64,000 nucleotides of DNA. Source: CAYNVQ01 sp964400735. GTDB lineage: Bacteria > Acidobacteriota > Aminicenantia > Aminicenantales > Aminicenantaceae. The DNA lies in assembly GCA_964400735.1 (NCBI GenBank), contig CAYNVQ010000002.1:310001-374000 (forward strand), read 5' to 3'. Under the pieces are notes generated by a model. It saw nothing but the letters and a program-made list of their open reading frames with translations, was not told the origin of the DNA and searched no databases. Both the position numbers and the translations under genes were made by a program. Shown here piece by piece: positions 24,288-31,948 of the stretch; position 1 is the first letter of the stretch, and each line of letters begins with the position of its first letter.

Positions 24288-26005
24288 TGGCCAAGAGAAT
24301 CGTTGTCGACCCTATAACTCGGATCGAAGGGCACCTGAGGATCGAGGCTGATGTACAGAACGGCAAGATCGCCGATGCCTTTTCCTCAGGGACCATGGTG
24401 CGGGGACTCGAGATCATCCTCAAAGGCCGTGATCCCAGAGACGCCTGGGCCTTCACCGAAAGAGCCTGCGGTGTATGCACCACAGTACACGCCCTGGCAT
24501 CGGTGCGCACGGTGGAAAACGCCCTGGGAATCATCGTTCCACCCAACGCAGATCTGGTCAGGAATTTGATGTTCTGTGCTCACTATCTCCAAGACCATGT
24601 GGTCCATTTTTACATCCTCCATGCGCTGGATTGGGTTGATGTCGTATCTTCGCTGAAAGCCGACCCAGCCGAGGCTGCCAGGATCGCCAGGAACATTTCG
24701 GAATGGCCCAGGAATTCCACCAACTACTTCAAAACGGTCCAGAACAGGATCAAAACCTTTGTGGATAGAGGACAATTGGGTATTTTCGCCAATGCCTATT
24801 GGGGCCACCCGGCCTACAAACTCCCGCCCGAAGTCAACCTTATCGGGGTGGCCCATTACCTAGAGACCCTGGAATGGCAGAGGGAAATCGTGAAGGTTCA
24901 CGCTGTATTCGGAGGAAAGAATCCCCACCCTCATTACCTCGTAGGAGGAGTACCCTGTGCGGTCGACCCTGAAAGCGCCATGGCTCTGAATTCTGAAAGG
25001 CTGGCTTTGGTCGGTAAGCTCATCGACGATGCCATAAAGTTCGTGGATCAGGTTTATATCCCCGACCTGCTGGCCGTCGCCTCTTTTTACAAAGACTGGG
25101 CGGCGATCGGCGGCGGCCTGAGGAATTATCTCGCCTATGGCGACCTTCCCACCAAAGGATACGACGATCCCGCCTCTTTCAAGCTCCCCCGCGGCGCGGT
25201 TCTGGACAGAAACATCAACGAAGTCCATGAGGTTAGCGGTTCCGATCCGGACCAGGTAAGGGAGTTCATTTCCCATTCCTGGTACAACTACAGCGGTGGA
25301 GACGGCCAGTCGCTGCACCCTTGGGATGGCGAAACCAACCTCAACTACACCGGGCCTCAACCTCCCTATGACCAGTTGAACGTGGAGGAAAAATACAGTT
25401 GGTTGAAAACGCCAAGATGGAAGGGATACCCCATGGAAGTCGGACCTTTGGCAAGGCTTGTGGTGGCCTATGCGTCGGGCAATCAGGAAGTGAAAGAGGC
25501 GGTCGATGGAGCCCTGTCCAAGCTCGGCGTTCCTATCACTGCACTCTTCTCTACGCTCGGGCGCACGGCGGCCCGGGGACTGGAGACCCATCTCATCGCC
25601 CATTGGATGAAGGGTTTCTACGACAGCCTCATCACGAACATCAAAAATGGGGACATTAGGATGTTCAATCCGGAAAAATGGGATCCAGATACCTGGCCCA
25701 AAGAGGCTAAAGGAGTAGGACTTACTGAAGCCCCTCGAGGTGCTCTGGCTCACTGGATCGTCATCAAGGATAAGAAAATCGATAACTACCAGCTCGTGGT
25801 GCCCACAACCTGGAACGGGTCGCCGCGTGACATGCAGGGGAACTTGTCAGCCTATGAATCTTCTCTTCTGGGCACCCCTGTAGCCGATCCCGAAAAGCCT
25901 CTTGAGATCCTGCGGACGATCCATTCCTTCGATCCATGTATCGCCTGTGCCGTCCATCTGTACGATCCTGAGGGCAAACAGCTCCATCGAGTCAAATTTT
26001 ACTAG
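24287..26005 (+). CDS. hyaB: [NiFe] hydrogenase large (catalytic) subunit
   Basis: 572 residues from the ATG at 24287, which has an AAGGAGG site six bases upstream (an overlapping ATG at 24284 is possible). L1 motif ERACGVCTTVH and L2 motif DPCIACAVH supply the four nickel cysteines. A 15-residue tail after the L2 histidine (LYDPEGKQLHRVKFY) would be removed by the maturation protease at 26741. The start RIVVDPITRIEGHLRIE is typical of uptake hydrogenases. It oxidises H2 at the periplasmic face together with HyaA. L1 reads RACGVC rather than the commoner RICGVC. No hyp maturation genes lie in the window. Confidence 0.95.
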   Translation: MAKRIVVDPITRIEGHLRIEADVQNGKIADAFSSGTMVRGLEIILKGRDPRDAWAFTERACGVCTTVHALASVRTVENALGIIVPPNADLVRNLMFCAHYLQDHVVHFYILHALDWVDVVSSLKADPAEAARIARNISEWPRNSTNYFKTVQNRIKTFVDRGQLGIFANAYWGHPAYKLPPEVNLIGVAHYLETLEWQREIVKVHAVFGGKNPHPHYLVGGVPCAVDPESAMALNSERLALVGKLIDDAIKFVDQVYIPDLLAVASFYKDWAAIGGGLRNYLAYGDLPTKGYDDPASFKLPRGAVLDRNINEVHEVSGSDPDQVREFISHSWYNYSGGDGQSLHPWDGETNLNYTGPQPPYDQLNVEEKYSWLKTPRWKGYPMEVGPLARLVVAYASGNQEVKEAVDGALSKLGVPITALFSTLGRTAARGLETHLIAHWMKGFYDSLITNIKNGDIRMFNPEKWDPDTWPKEAKGVGLTEAPRGALAHWIVIKDKKIDNYQLVVPTTWNGSPRDMQGNLSAYESSLLGTPVADPEKPLEILRTIHSFDPCIACAVHLYDPEGKQLHRVKFY

Positions 26006-26014
26006 GAGCCGGAG

Positions 26015-26707
26015 ATGAGAAAAGACACATATGCCGAATATTATCAGGTCTATGTCTGGGAACTGCCCGTTCGTCTGTTCCACTGGATAAACGCGCTCAG
26101 CATTTTTGTACTCGGCGTCACCGGAATCCTGATCACACATCCGGTCGGACTTTCCAGTTCGGCTGAGGCCTATTCCCAATTCTATTTTGCCAGGATCAGG
26201 TTCGTGCACTATCTCTTTGCTTTCGTATTCCTGTTTAACTTCCTGGGAAGATTTTATTGGGGTTTTGTGGGCAACAGTTTCTCACGCTGGCGCAACCATT
26301 TCCCTCTATCCACAAAAAAATGGAGAGAGCTGTTCCAGGTTTTGTGTATCGATATTTTACTCATCTGCAGACTCCCCGTCGGGTCGATAGGCATCAATGC
26401 CCTGGCTGGGATTGTGTACCTGTTCATGTACCTGGCGATCGTTTTTCAGATATTCACGGGATTCGCCCTTTATTCCTTGATTTGTCCTGACTGGTTCCCT
26501 CACCTCTTCAGTTGGGTCATCCCCCTTATGGGAGGCGAGCAGGTTGTCCGCCAATGGCACCACCTGTTCACCTGGGTCTTCGTGGCCTTCACCATGGCCC
26601 ACATCTATCTCTCATGGTACCATGACTATCTGGAGGGAAGGGGGACCATATCCTCGATGATCGGCGGCTGGAAGTTTATCGAGAAGTCGACGCGGATAGA
26701 AAATTGA
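26015..26707 (+). CDS. hyaC: Ni/Fe-hydrogenase b-type cytochrome subunit
   Basis: 230 residues with four or five membrane helices. The opening YYQVYVWELPVRLFHWINALSIFVLGVTG holds the first haem-ligand histidine. Further histidines are in FVHYLFAFVFLFNFLGRFYW and in RQWHHLFTWVFVAFTMAHIYLSWYHD, as in HyaC/HupC. It binds b haems and carries electrons from the small subunit to quinone. It is the third gene of the operon, nine bases after the large-subunit gene, with its own GGAG site. The operon ends here, 33 bp before the convergent protease gene. Confidence 0.94.
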   Translation: MRKDTYAEYYQVYVWELPVRLFHWINALSIFVLGVTGILITHPVGLSSSAEAYSQFYFARIRFVHYLFAFVFLFNFLGRFYWGFVGNSFSRWRNHFPLSTKKWRELFQVLCIDILLICRLPVGSIGINALAGIVYLFMYLAIVFQIFTGFALYSLICPDWFPHLFSWVIPLMGGEQVVRQWHHLFTWVFVAFTMAHIYLSWYHDYLEGRGTISSMIGGWKFIEKSTRIEN

Positions 26708-26740
26708 AAGGGATAGCCGAGAAGACTTACTCAAGGTTTG

Positions 26741-27202
26741 TCATGGAAGAGAGAGTATAAAATCCCATATCTTAAGGAAGGCTGAGTGGACAGCCGCTTG
26801 AATTTCGGGTGAAAGATCTAGAGTCACCTTTTGAGGCATCTGGATCGAGACCGTGAAAAGCACAACATCCGGCTTCACTTCCAAGAGGTCGAGTGCATCG
26901 AGAAGATCCTTCAATCCGAGATCGTGAGCAACCAAGGTTTTGGGATAATCAGGGGAAAAATGAGGCTTTTGGGAGGTGATGGTTCCCGGCGGTTGCCCGT
27001 CACACGCTGCATCTACTATCACCACCAAATCAGGTCCGATGAAATATTCCAGCAAGTTGAGGCCTCCTGTCCCCCCATCCACGAGGGTGATCTTCTCATC
27101 GGGGAGCTCCTTTTCAAGCTGACGGATGACGTGGATGCCTACACCTTCGTCTCCCATCAGAAGATTGCCCAATCCCAGAACTGTTATTTTCGATTTATCC
27201 AC
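26741..27202 (-). CDS. hyaD: Hydrogenase maturation endopeptidase, HyaD/HybD family
   Basis: 153 residues from a GTG start. TVLGLGNLLMGDEGVGIHVI is the family's opening with the nickel-sensing glutamate of the GDEGVG loop; DGGTGGLNLL and IVDAACDGQPPG carry the other conserved acidic residues, and VAHDLGLKDLL the histidine. It cuts the C-terminal tail of the large subunit after nickel insertion. Unusually it is on the opposite strand, convergent to the hydrogenase operon, so it has its own promoter and may be regulated apart from it. No clear Shine-Dalgarno precedes the start. Confidence 0.92.
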   Translation of the reverse strand: MDKSKITVLGLGNLLMGDEGVGIHVIRQLEKELPDEKITLVDGGTGGLNLLEYFIGPDLVVIVDAACDGQPPGTITSQKPHFSPDYPKTLVAHDLGLKDLLDALDLLEVKPDVVLFTVSIQMPQKVTLDLSPEIQAAVHSAFLKIWDFILSLP

Positions 27203-27403
27203 TTTTGAAACCCGATAAATAAGAATTTCCTTTTTGCACTTGCGACAAATCTTTTATAACTTTCCTTAATTTCCACCTACTGAAATCCTGGAATGAGGGT
27301 ATCACACCGAAACAGACGGGGTCAATGACTCGACATAAAGTTAGAATCCATCTTTTATTTATTTTCTTCATAGGATAAAATCAAAGAGGAGGCATTTGGT
27401 CGC

Positions 27404-28240
27404 ATGAGGGGAATTCCGATGTTTTTTTCGAAAAAGATCTTATTCTTTTTTCTGCCGTTCCTCATTCTTGTTCATTCCCTTCCTTCACGTCAGAACTTTT
27501 TCAGTCCATCTTCTGAAAAAGGAAATGATGAACCGCTTGAGCTGGAGCAGATATTAAAAAAAGCTGCAGAATACTGTGAAAGATTGGAGCGGGTCTCCTT
27601 GCATTTTGTCTGCAACGAGGCAATCAAAGAGCGTTTGTATTATTTCAGAAGGTTCTACAGAGAAAACAACTACGTCTACGATTACCAGTTGATCCGAAAA
27701 GGAGAGAACATCGAGGAACGAAGAATTCTCCTGGAAGAAAACGGAAAGAGCAGACACGAAGAAAATGCCAAACTGAAGACCAAGCGTTTTTGGCACAAAT
27801 ATGTCATCTTCGGTCCTATCGGATTGTTGTGTGCATCCCAGCAGCAAAATCACGACTATACGGTTGAAAATGAAGAGAAGATAAAAGGTGATAGATGCCT
27901 CGTGATAAAGGCCGTTCCAAAGGAAGAGGTCCAGGCCGACCACCTTTTTGGAAAAATCTGGGTCAGGAAGGAAGACTGCAGCATCATGAAGATCGAATGG
28001 AACCAGGAATCGATGGGAAACATCGAGAGGCTCGAAGAAGCGGCCAAGAAAGCTGGGGCGAAGCCTCGAATAACCTTCGTCTCGGAATACGCCTATGAAA
28101 AGAACGGCATTCGGTTTCCCAGCAAGTATTTTGTCAAAGAAGAATATATCAGATGGGGAAGATACAAAATATCGGAAACGACGACTTTTTATAAGGACTA
28201 CAAATTTTTCGTCGTGGAGACCGAGGTTAAAATAAAATAG
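27404..28240 (+). CDS. Secreted protein of unknown function (paralogue 1 of a tandem pair)
   Basis: 278 residues with a GAGGAGG ribosome site and a signal peptide (FFSKKILFFFLPFLILVHSLPS). The mature part starts with a helix carrying YCERLERVSLHFVCNE, followed by long amphipathic beta strands (YTVENEEKIKGDRCLVIKAVP; KIWVRKEDCSIMKIEW; PRITFVSEYAYEKNGIRFPSKYFVKEEY), a layout like LolA/outer-membrane lipoprotein-sorting folds. It aligns along its length with the next gene. No known domain was recognised with confidence, and the function is not assigned. Confidence 0.75.
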   Translation: MRGIPMFFSKKILFFFLPFLILVHSLPSRQNFFSPSSEKGNDEPLELEQILKKAAEYCERLERVSLHFVCNEAIKERLYYFRRFYRENNYVYDYQLIRKGENIEERRILLEENGKSRHEENAKLKTKRFWHKYVIFGPIGLLCASQQQNHDYTVENEEKIKGDRCLVIKAVPKEEVQADHLFGKIWVRKEDCSIMKIEWNQESMGNIERLEEAAKKAGAKPRITFVSEYAYEKNGIRFPSKYFVKEEYIRWGRYKISETTTFYKDYKFFVVETEVKIK

Positions 28241-28278
28241 AACGAGAAAAGAACTCTTTGTATCCGTTTGTAGGCTGG

Positions 28279-29145
28279 ATGAAAAAACGAATCTCTCTTC
28301 CTCCTTCGATCGCTCTTGTTTTTGTGATTTTGGTGAGCAGCGTTTTAGGTCATTCACAGGCACAGCAGAAGCCGGAAACAGAAGGCGAATTGGGAGAGAT
28401 ACTCAAAACGTGTGCAGGATACTGTGAAAGATTATCCGACGCCTCGATTCATTTTGTCTGCCGCGAAAAGATTACCGAAGAAGTCTATCATTACTGGCCG
28501 GGCACGTATTTCAGGCATCAGCCTCTCCCTTTTGATAAAGAAAGATCCACATTCGTCTATATCTTCGGATTCAGTCTGGAAGGAATGCGAATCCAGGAAA
28601 GCAGGGACCTGGTTGAAGAAAACGGGGAGAAAAAGCATGAGGAGAGCGCTTTGTTGAAAACGATGCATTACGGTCAGGAAATAATATTTTTTGAACCCAT
28701 AAGTCTCTTGAGTGAGGATTACCGGTCATATTACCGATATACGATCTTGGGCAGGGAAGGGTTCCAGGGAGAAAAGGCCGTGGTCATCGAAGTTATTCCT
28801 TTAGATGAGGAAGCGGATGAATTTACAGCGAAAATATGGGTGAGGGATGGCGGCTTCAGCCTTTTGAAGATAGAACGTGTGCAGAAGGCGATAGGAGGCT
28901 TCGAAGGATTCAAAAGGACTTCAGACGGGATCCCATTGGAGCCCCACATAACATGCATAACCGAGTTTCTTTACGAAAGAGATGGAATCAGGTTTCCCAC
29001 CAGGCATTCGATCAGGGAAGCTTATGTTGCCACCTTCAGTAAAAAGAAGAGGCTGGTCAGGAGCCTTGTCAGGTCTGAGACGATCGTTGTTTACGAAGAC
29101 TATAAGGTCGAAAAGATCGGAAACGAAAAGCCATTTTTTCCATAA
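28279..29145 (+). CDS. Secreted protein of unknown function (paralogue 2 of a tandem pair)
   Basis: About 288 residues from the ATG beginning MKKRISLPPSIALVFV; a TTG at 28258 would add seven codons. A signal peptide is followed by YCERLSDASIHFVCREKITEE, then YTILGREGFQGEKAVVIEVIP, KIWVRDGGFSLLKIERV and PHITCITEFLYERDGIRFPTRHSIREAY. Each block matches the upstream gene, so the pair arose by tandem duplication. The pattern of long beta strands suggests a curved-sheet lipid- or polymer-binding fold (inference). The intergenic distance is 38 bp, so they probably form an operon. Confidence 0.75.
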   Translation: MKKRISLPPSIALVFVILVSSVLGHSQAQQKPETEGELGEILKTCAGYCERLSDASIHFVCREKITEEVYHYWPGTYFRHQPLPFDKERSTFVYIFGFSLEGMRIQESRDLVEENGEKKHEESALLKTMHYGQEIIFFEPISLLSEDYRSYYRYTILGREGFQGEKAVVIEVIPLDEEADEFTAKIWVRDGGFSLLKIERVQKAIGGFEGFKRTSDGIPLEPHITCITEFLYERDGIRFPTRHSIREAYVATFSKKKRLVRSLVRSETIVVYEDYKVEKIGNEKPFFP

Positions 29146-29396
29146 TCTCTTTGGAGCCAATCGACAAAATGTCTTCGCTCTCTGGTTCTCCAGGTAAGCG
29201 CTCAAGATTCCTCACGAATTGTGCCCTGTTGAGTACTCCCCATTTTTCTGCGCGTGGCAAGTTTTGCGAAATATATCTCTCTTGAGCTTGCTTCGTAAAC
29301 CCGGATGAGTTATTTTTATCAGGTTCCATGGGCACAGAAAGGCGATTTTTTGAGGAGATAAGGGAATGAACACCATCGTAAAGGTACGGTCCTGAG

Positions 29397-30527
29397 ATGA
29401 CGAAGAAACGGGCGGGGTCAGAATACGCTAAGGCCGGAGTGGATTACGCCAAAATCGAGCCCTTCAAAATGGCCATGGTCAGCACGGGAAAGCGGACACT
29501 CGAATTTCCGAACAGGCGCGGCGTCTATATCCAGCCGGAGAGCCTGGGCACCCACGGAGTCGTCTACGAGTATCGAGGCACAGAGCCCCACCTCTGGTGC
29601 ATGACCCAGGAAGGACTGGGAAACAAGAACTGGATCGCCGAATGGATGTACCGGCATGCCGGCACCGAAAGGACCTATTATGAAGGGATCGGAATCGACA
29701 CGGCCCTGATGGCGGCCAACGACGTCATCTGCCAGGGCGCCCTGCCCGTGGTTTACACGGATGAGGTGGCGGCGGGAGACAGCGAATGGTTCGGGGACGA
29801 GAGACGGAGCCACGACCTGGCGGAGAGCTTCTACAAGGCCTGCGAGATGTGCAGCATGGCCCTTCCGGCCGGAGAATCTCCGGCCCTCCGTTACCTGGTC
29901 AAGGCCGAACCCCCGGTGCGGAGCGCTCCCTCCTTATCCGGCTGCGTGACCGGGATTATCGCTCCCCGGGATAGGATGATCACCGGAGAAAAACTCTCCG
30001 TCGGGGACCGCATCATCGGGGCAACCTCTTCAGGACTCCACTCCAATGGGATTTCCCTGGTCATCCAGCGGGCCCTGACCCTCAAGGACAAATTTCTCCA
30101 TGTCCTGCCCAACGGCAAAACCCTGGGAGAGGAAGCGCTCATCCCCACCCGTTCCTATGTCCGGCTCGTGGAGGCCTTGTTGAAAAATAACATCGAAATC
30201 CACTCTTTGCTCGGCGGCACCGGTGGAGGGATTGCCAAAATCGCCTATGCCAAAAAGCCCTTCACCTACCGGGTCGAAAAATGGGTGGACCATGTTCCCC
30301 CTCTTTTTAGTTTCATGCTGGAGATCGACGTCAGCTTGGACGATTGCCTGACCACATTCAACTGGGGGATCGGGTTTTATATTTTTGTCCCTGACAGCGA
30401 AGCCGACCGGACCATCGAAGTCGGCCAAAAGGCAGGATATGACCTGCTCGACCTCGGCCGGGTTGAAAGGGGAGAGCGCCGTGTCATCTTCGAGCCGGAG
30501 GGAAAGACCCTTTCGGCCATCGAGTGA
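29397..30527 (+). CDS. AIR synthase-related protein (PurM-like phosphoribosylformylglycinamidine cyclo-ligase)
   Basis: 376 residues. SEYAKAGVDY is the divergent start of a PurM fold; GIGIDTALMAANDVICQGALPVVYTDEVA and GDRIIGATSSGLHSNGISLVIQRAL are the ATP/metal-binding and SGLHSNG motifs of AIR synthases, and GGTGGGIAKI matches the late glycine loop. True PurM closes the imidazole ring in purine synthesis. Here several blocks differ (ALPAGESPAL in place of the usual GGETAEMP), so this may be a related enzyme. No purine genes are near. Part of its 3' end is duplicated at about 31408-31443. Confidence 0.8.
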   Translation: MTKKRAGSEYAKAGVDYAKIEPFKMAMVSTGKRTLEFPNRRGVYIQPESLGTHGVVYEYRGTEPHLWCMTQEGLGNKNWIAEWMYRHAGTERTYYEGIGIDTALMAANDVICQGALPVVYTDEVAAGDSEWFGDERRSHDLAESFYKACEMCSMALPAGESPALRYLVKAEPPVRSAPSLSGCVTGIIAPRDRMITGEKLSVGDRIIGATSSGLHSNGISLVIQRALTLKDKFLHVLPNGKTLGEEALIPTRSYVRLVEALLKNNIEIHSLLGGTGGGIAKIAYAKKPFTYRVEKWVDHVPPLFSFMLEIDVSLDDCLTTFNWGIGFYIFVPDSEADRTIEVGQKAGYDLLDLGRVERGERRVIFEPEGKTLSAIE

Positions 30528-30836
30528 TTCACTAATTTTTTCCGGTCAATTGCTATTGCATTGACGACCAGTATTTCCCCTAATTTTCTTTTTTTCCTGT
30601 TCTCACGCCAACAACAACCAAAGAAATCTCGGCTATAGCGTAAAATTCATGAGTCTCTTGAAGAGAATGACCAATAGCCTGGCCATGGGGTATTTTTATC
30701 CTTTCATGTCATCTATCCTTTCAAAATGGAAAGGGCCCAGGAGTATATCAAAAAATAGTAAAGAAAAATTGAAGTCATCTTGACATTAAAAAGACTTTTT
30801 ACTATTTTTTTGATAATTTTTTTAAAGGAGACAAAT
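30528..30836. other. Intergenic region with promoter-like hexamers
   Basis: 309 bp without a gene. It is AT-rich and includes TTGACA (30780) followed 17 bases later by TATTTT, a plausible promoter for the lipoprotein gene at 30837. The upstream in-frame TTG coincides with the -35 box, which argues against using it as a start. Confidence 0.4.
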
Positions 30837-31241
30837 TTGAGCAAAGGATTCAAATTATTTTCGGTCATTTTGTTGCTGATGTATCTTGTCGGGTGCGCAT
30901 CAAAATCTTCTATTCAACGTGAGCCCTTACATACTGGTAAAGAAAGGAGATTCCAGGCAGATTTCAATAAAACGTTGGATGCTGCCCAGGAGGCCATGAT
31001 TGCATCAGGGCTGCAAATTGAATCGAGCACAAAAATTGACGCGGATTCCTATATGCTTGTTGGCAAAAAAAGCGGTTCACTTTGGAGCTGGGGTGAATTA
31101 GTCCGTGTGGTCGTTATTAAAGAAGATGCCCAAACAACGGTAGTCAGAGTGATTACTAAGCGAAGGGTTTCGGCCAACATTACTGCAAAGGGGGACTACT
31201 CCGAAGCGATATTTTCCAATATTGAATTGAAACTGAGATAA
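30837..31241 (+). CDS. Small lipoprotein, function unknown
   Basis: 134 residues from a TTG start preceded by AAAGGAG at good spacing; the longer frame from 30780 would start inside the promoter. The signal ends in the lipobox LVGC. The mature domain (FQADFNKTLDAAQEAMIASGLQIESSTKIDADSYMLVGKKSG) has the same helix-then-beta layout as the sigma-54-driven lipoprotein at 10053, and ends with an amphipathic strand/helix pair. The two appear to be distant paralogues. It is probably anchored in the outer or inner membrane. Function unknown. Confidence 0.65.
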   Translation: MSKGFKLFSVILLLMYLVGCASKSSIQREPLHTGKERRFQADFNKTLDAAQEAMIASGLQIESSTKIDADSYMLVGKKSGSLWSWGELVRVVVIKEDAQTTVVRVITKRRVSANITAKGDYSEAIFSNIELKLR

Positions 31242-31407
31242 GGGAAGATCAAAAACTCTGTGCCAGAAACTGAACACTCACTTCCTTCATTCAGTTAAAT
31301 CGGGGACAGTCAATTCGAGGCCTCTATTCAATGCTAACTCGAGAAGAGAATCGGTGCTACCCGATTCTTGGATTTCAGATTCTTTCTCAAATCAATTTAA
31401 CCACTTA

Positions 31408-31443
31408 AAGCCGGAGGGAAAAACCCTTTCAGCCATCGGGTAA
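31408..31443 (+). pseudogene. Duplicated 3' end of the PurM-like gene
   Basis: About 36 bases encoding KPEGKTLSAIG-stop match the last codons of the gene ending at 30527 (EPEGKTLSAIE-stop) at roughly nine bases in ten. No more of the gene is recognisable upstream, so this is a small remnant of a second copy or of a local duplication. Confidence 0.65.
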
Positions 31444-31587
31444 CATGAGTTATTCATGTTCCGGGTGATGCACCGTTAGATATTTTGTAGAAGGAGGGGA
31501 GGATCACGATTCCTTCAACCCTGCCGGTTTCGCTCTCGCATCATCGATCGCGGCCATCCCTTGATCAGCGTTCTTCCATGGGTCTAG

Positions 31588-31803
31588 GAATATTTTCAGG
31601 CTTTAAGAGGAAATCTCTCCATCGAATTGCGGGATAGGAAGATCCGGCTCGAAGCGGGGGAGTTTCTGATCGTCTCCAGAAACCTCGAATACAAGCCAGT
31701 TTTGCAACGAAAGGTATGTGTTTTGGTATTCGAACCCAAAAGAATGAAATATCCAGCTGATGTGAAGAGCGAAGCGGCAGTCAAAAAATTCAACTGTTTT
31801 TAG
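31588..31803 (+). pseudogene. Remnant of a cupin-domain protein
   Basis: An open stretch of 71 codons without a start codon encodes ALRGNLSIELRDRKIRLEAG, then EFLIVSRNLEYKPVLQRKVCVLVFEPK. This closely follows the second half of single-domain cupins (normally RDR-x-LEAGEFLIVPRGVEHRPVAEEE...LFEP). The usual proline and metal-ligand histidine of PRGVEH read SRNLEY here and the N-terminal half is missing, so it is probably a decayed gene. Homology is by eye. Confidence 0.5.
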
Positions 31804-31872
31804 CACCGCAAATCATGAATCTAAATTATACTGGTTCGCTCCAGGATTGACATCAAGCACGTCGCCTTACCA

Positions 31873-31901
31873 ATAGGGTGGTACCTAATGGGACGTCCCC
31901 T
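31873..31901 (+). repeat. Short copy of the dispersed GGGACGTCCCC element
   Basis: ATAGGGTGGTACC-TAATGGGACGTCCCCTA matches the right end of the long copy at 12816-12959: a GGTGG/CACC-like half-palindrome followed by the perfect palindrome GGGACGTCCC. It lies just upstream of the helicase operon. Confidence 0.65.
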
Positions 31902-31948
31902 AAAAAAAATATTTGACATTTGTCGCTTTTTTCAATATGGTGAACAAA

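Larger units (their letters stand above)
31242..31948. other. Gap with gene fragments and a dispersed repeat
   Basis: 707 bp. It holds the duplicated PurM-like tail (31408-31443), a small hairpin (AACATGA-TTCATGTT, about 31442-31460), the cupin remnant (31588-31803) and a short repeat copy (31873-31901). The frames on the minus strand here are shadows. Confidence 0.6.

Noticed and set aside
29069..29335. 88-codon minus-strand frame after the tandem secreted genes
   Set aside because: The peptide is not low-complexity, but no motif, ribosome site or neighbour supports it, and part of it overlaps the end of a real gene.
30780..30836. Extended start of the small lipoprotein at a TTG at 30780
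   Set aside because: That TTG is part of a TTGACA promoter-like box; the TTG at 30837 has a proper Shine-Dalgarno and leads straight into the lipoprotein signal.
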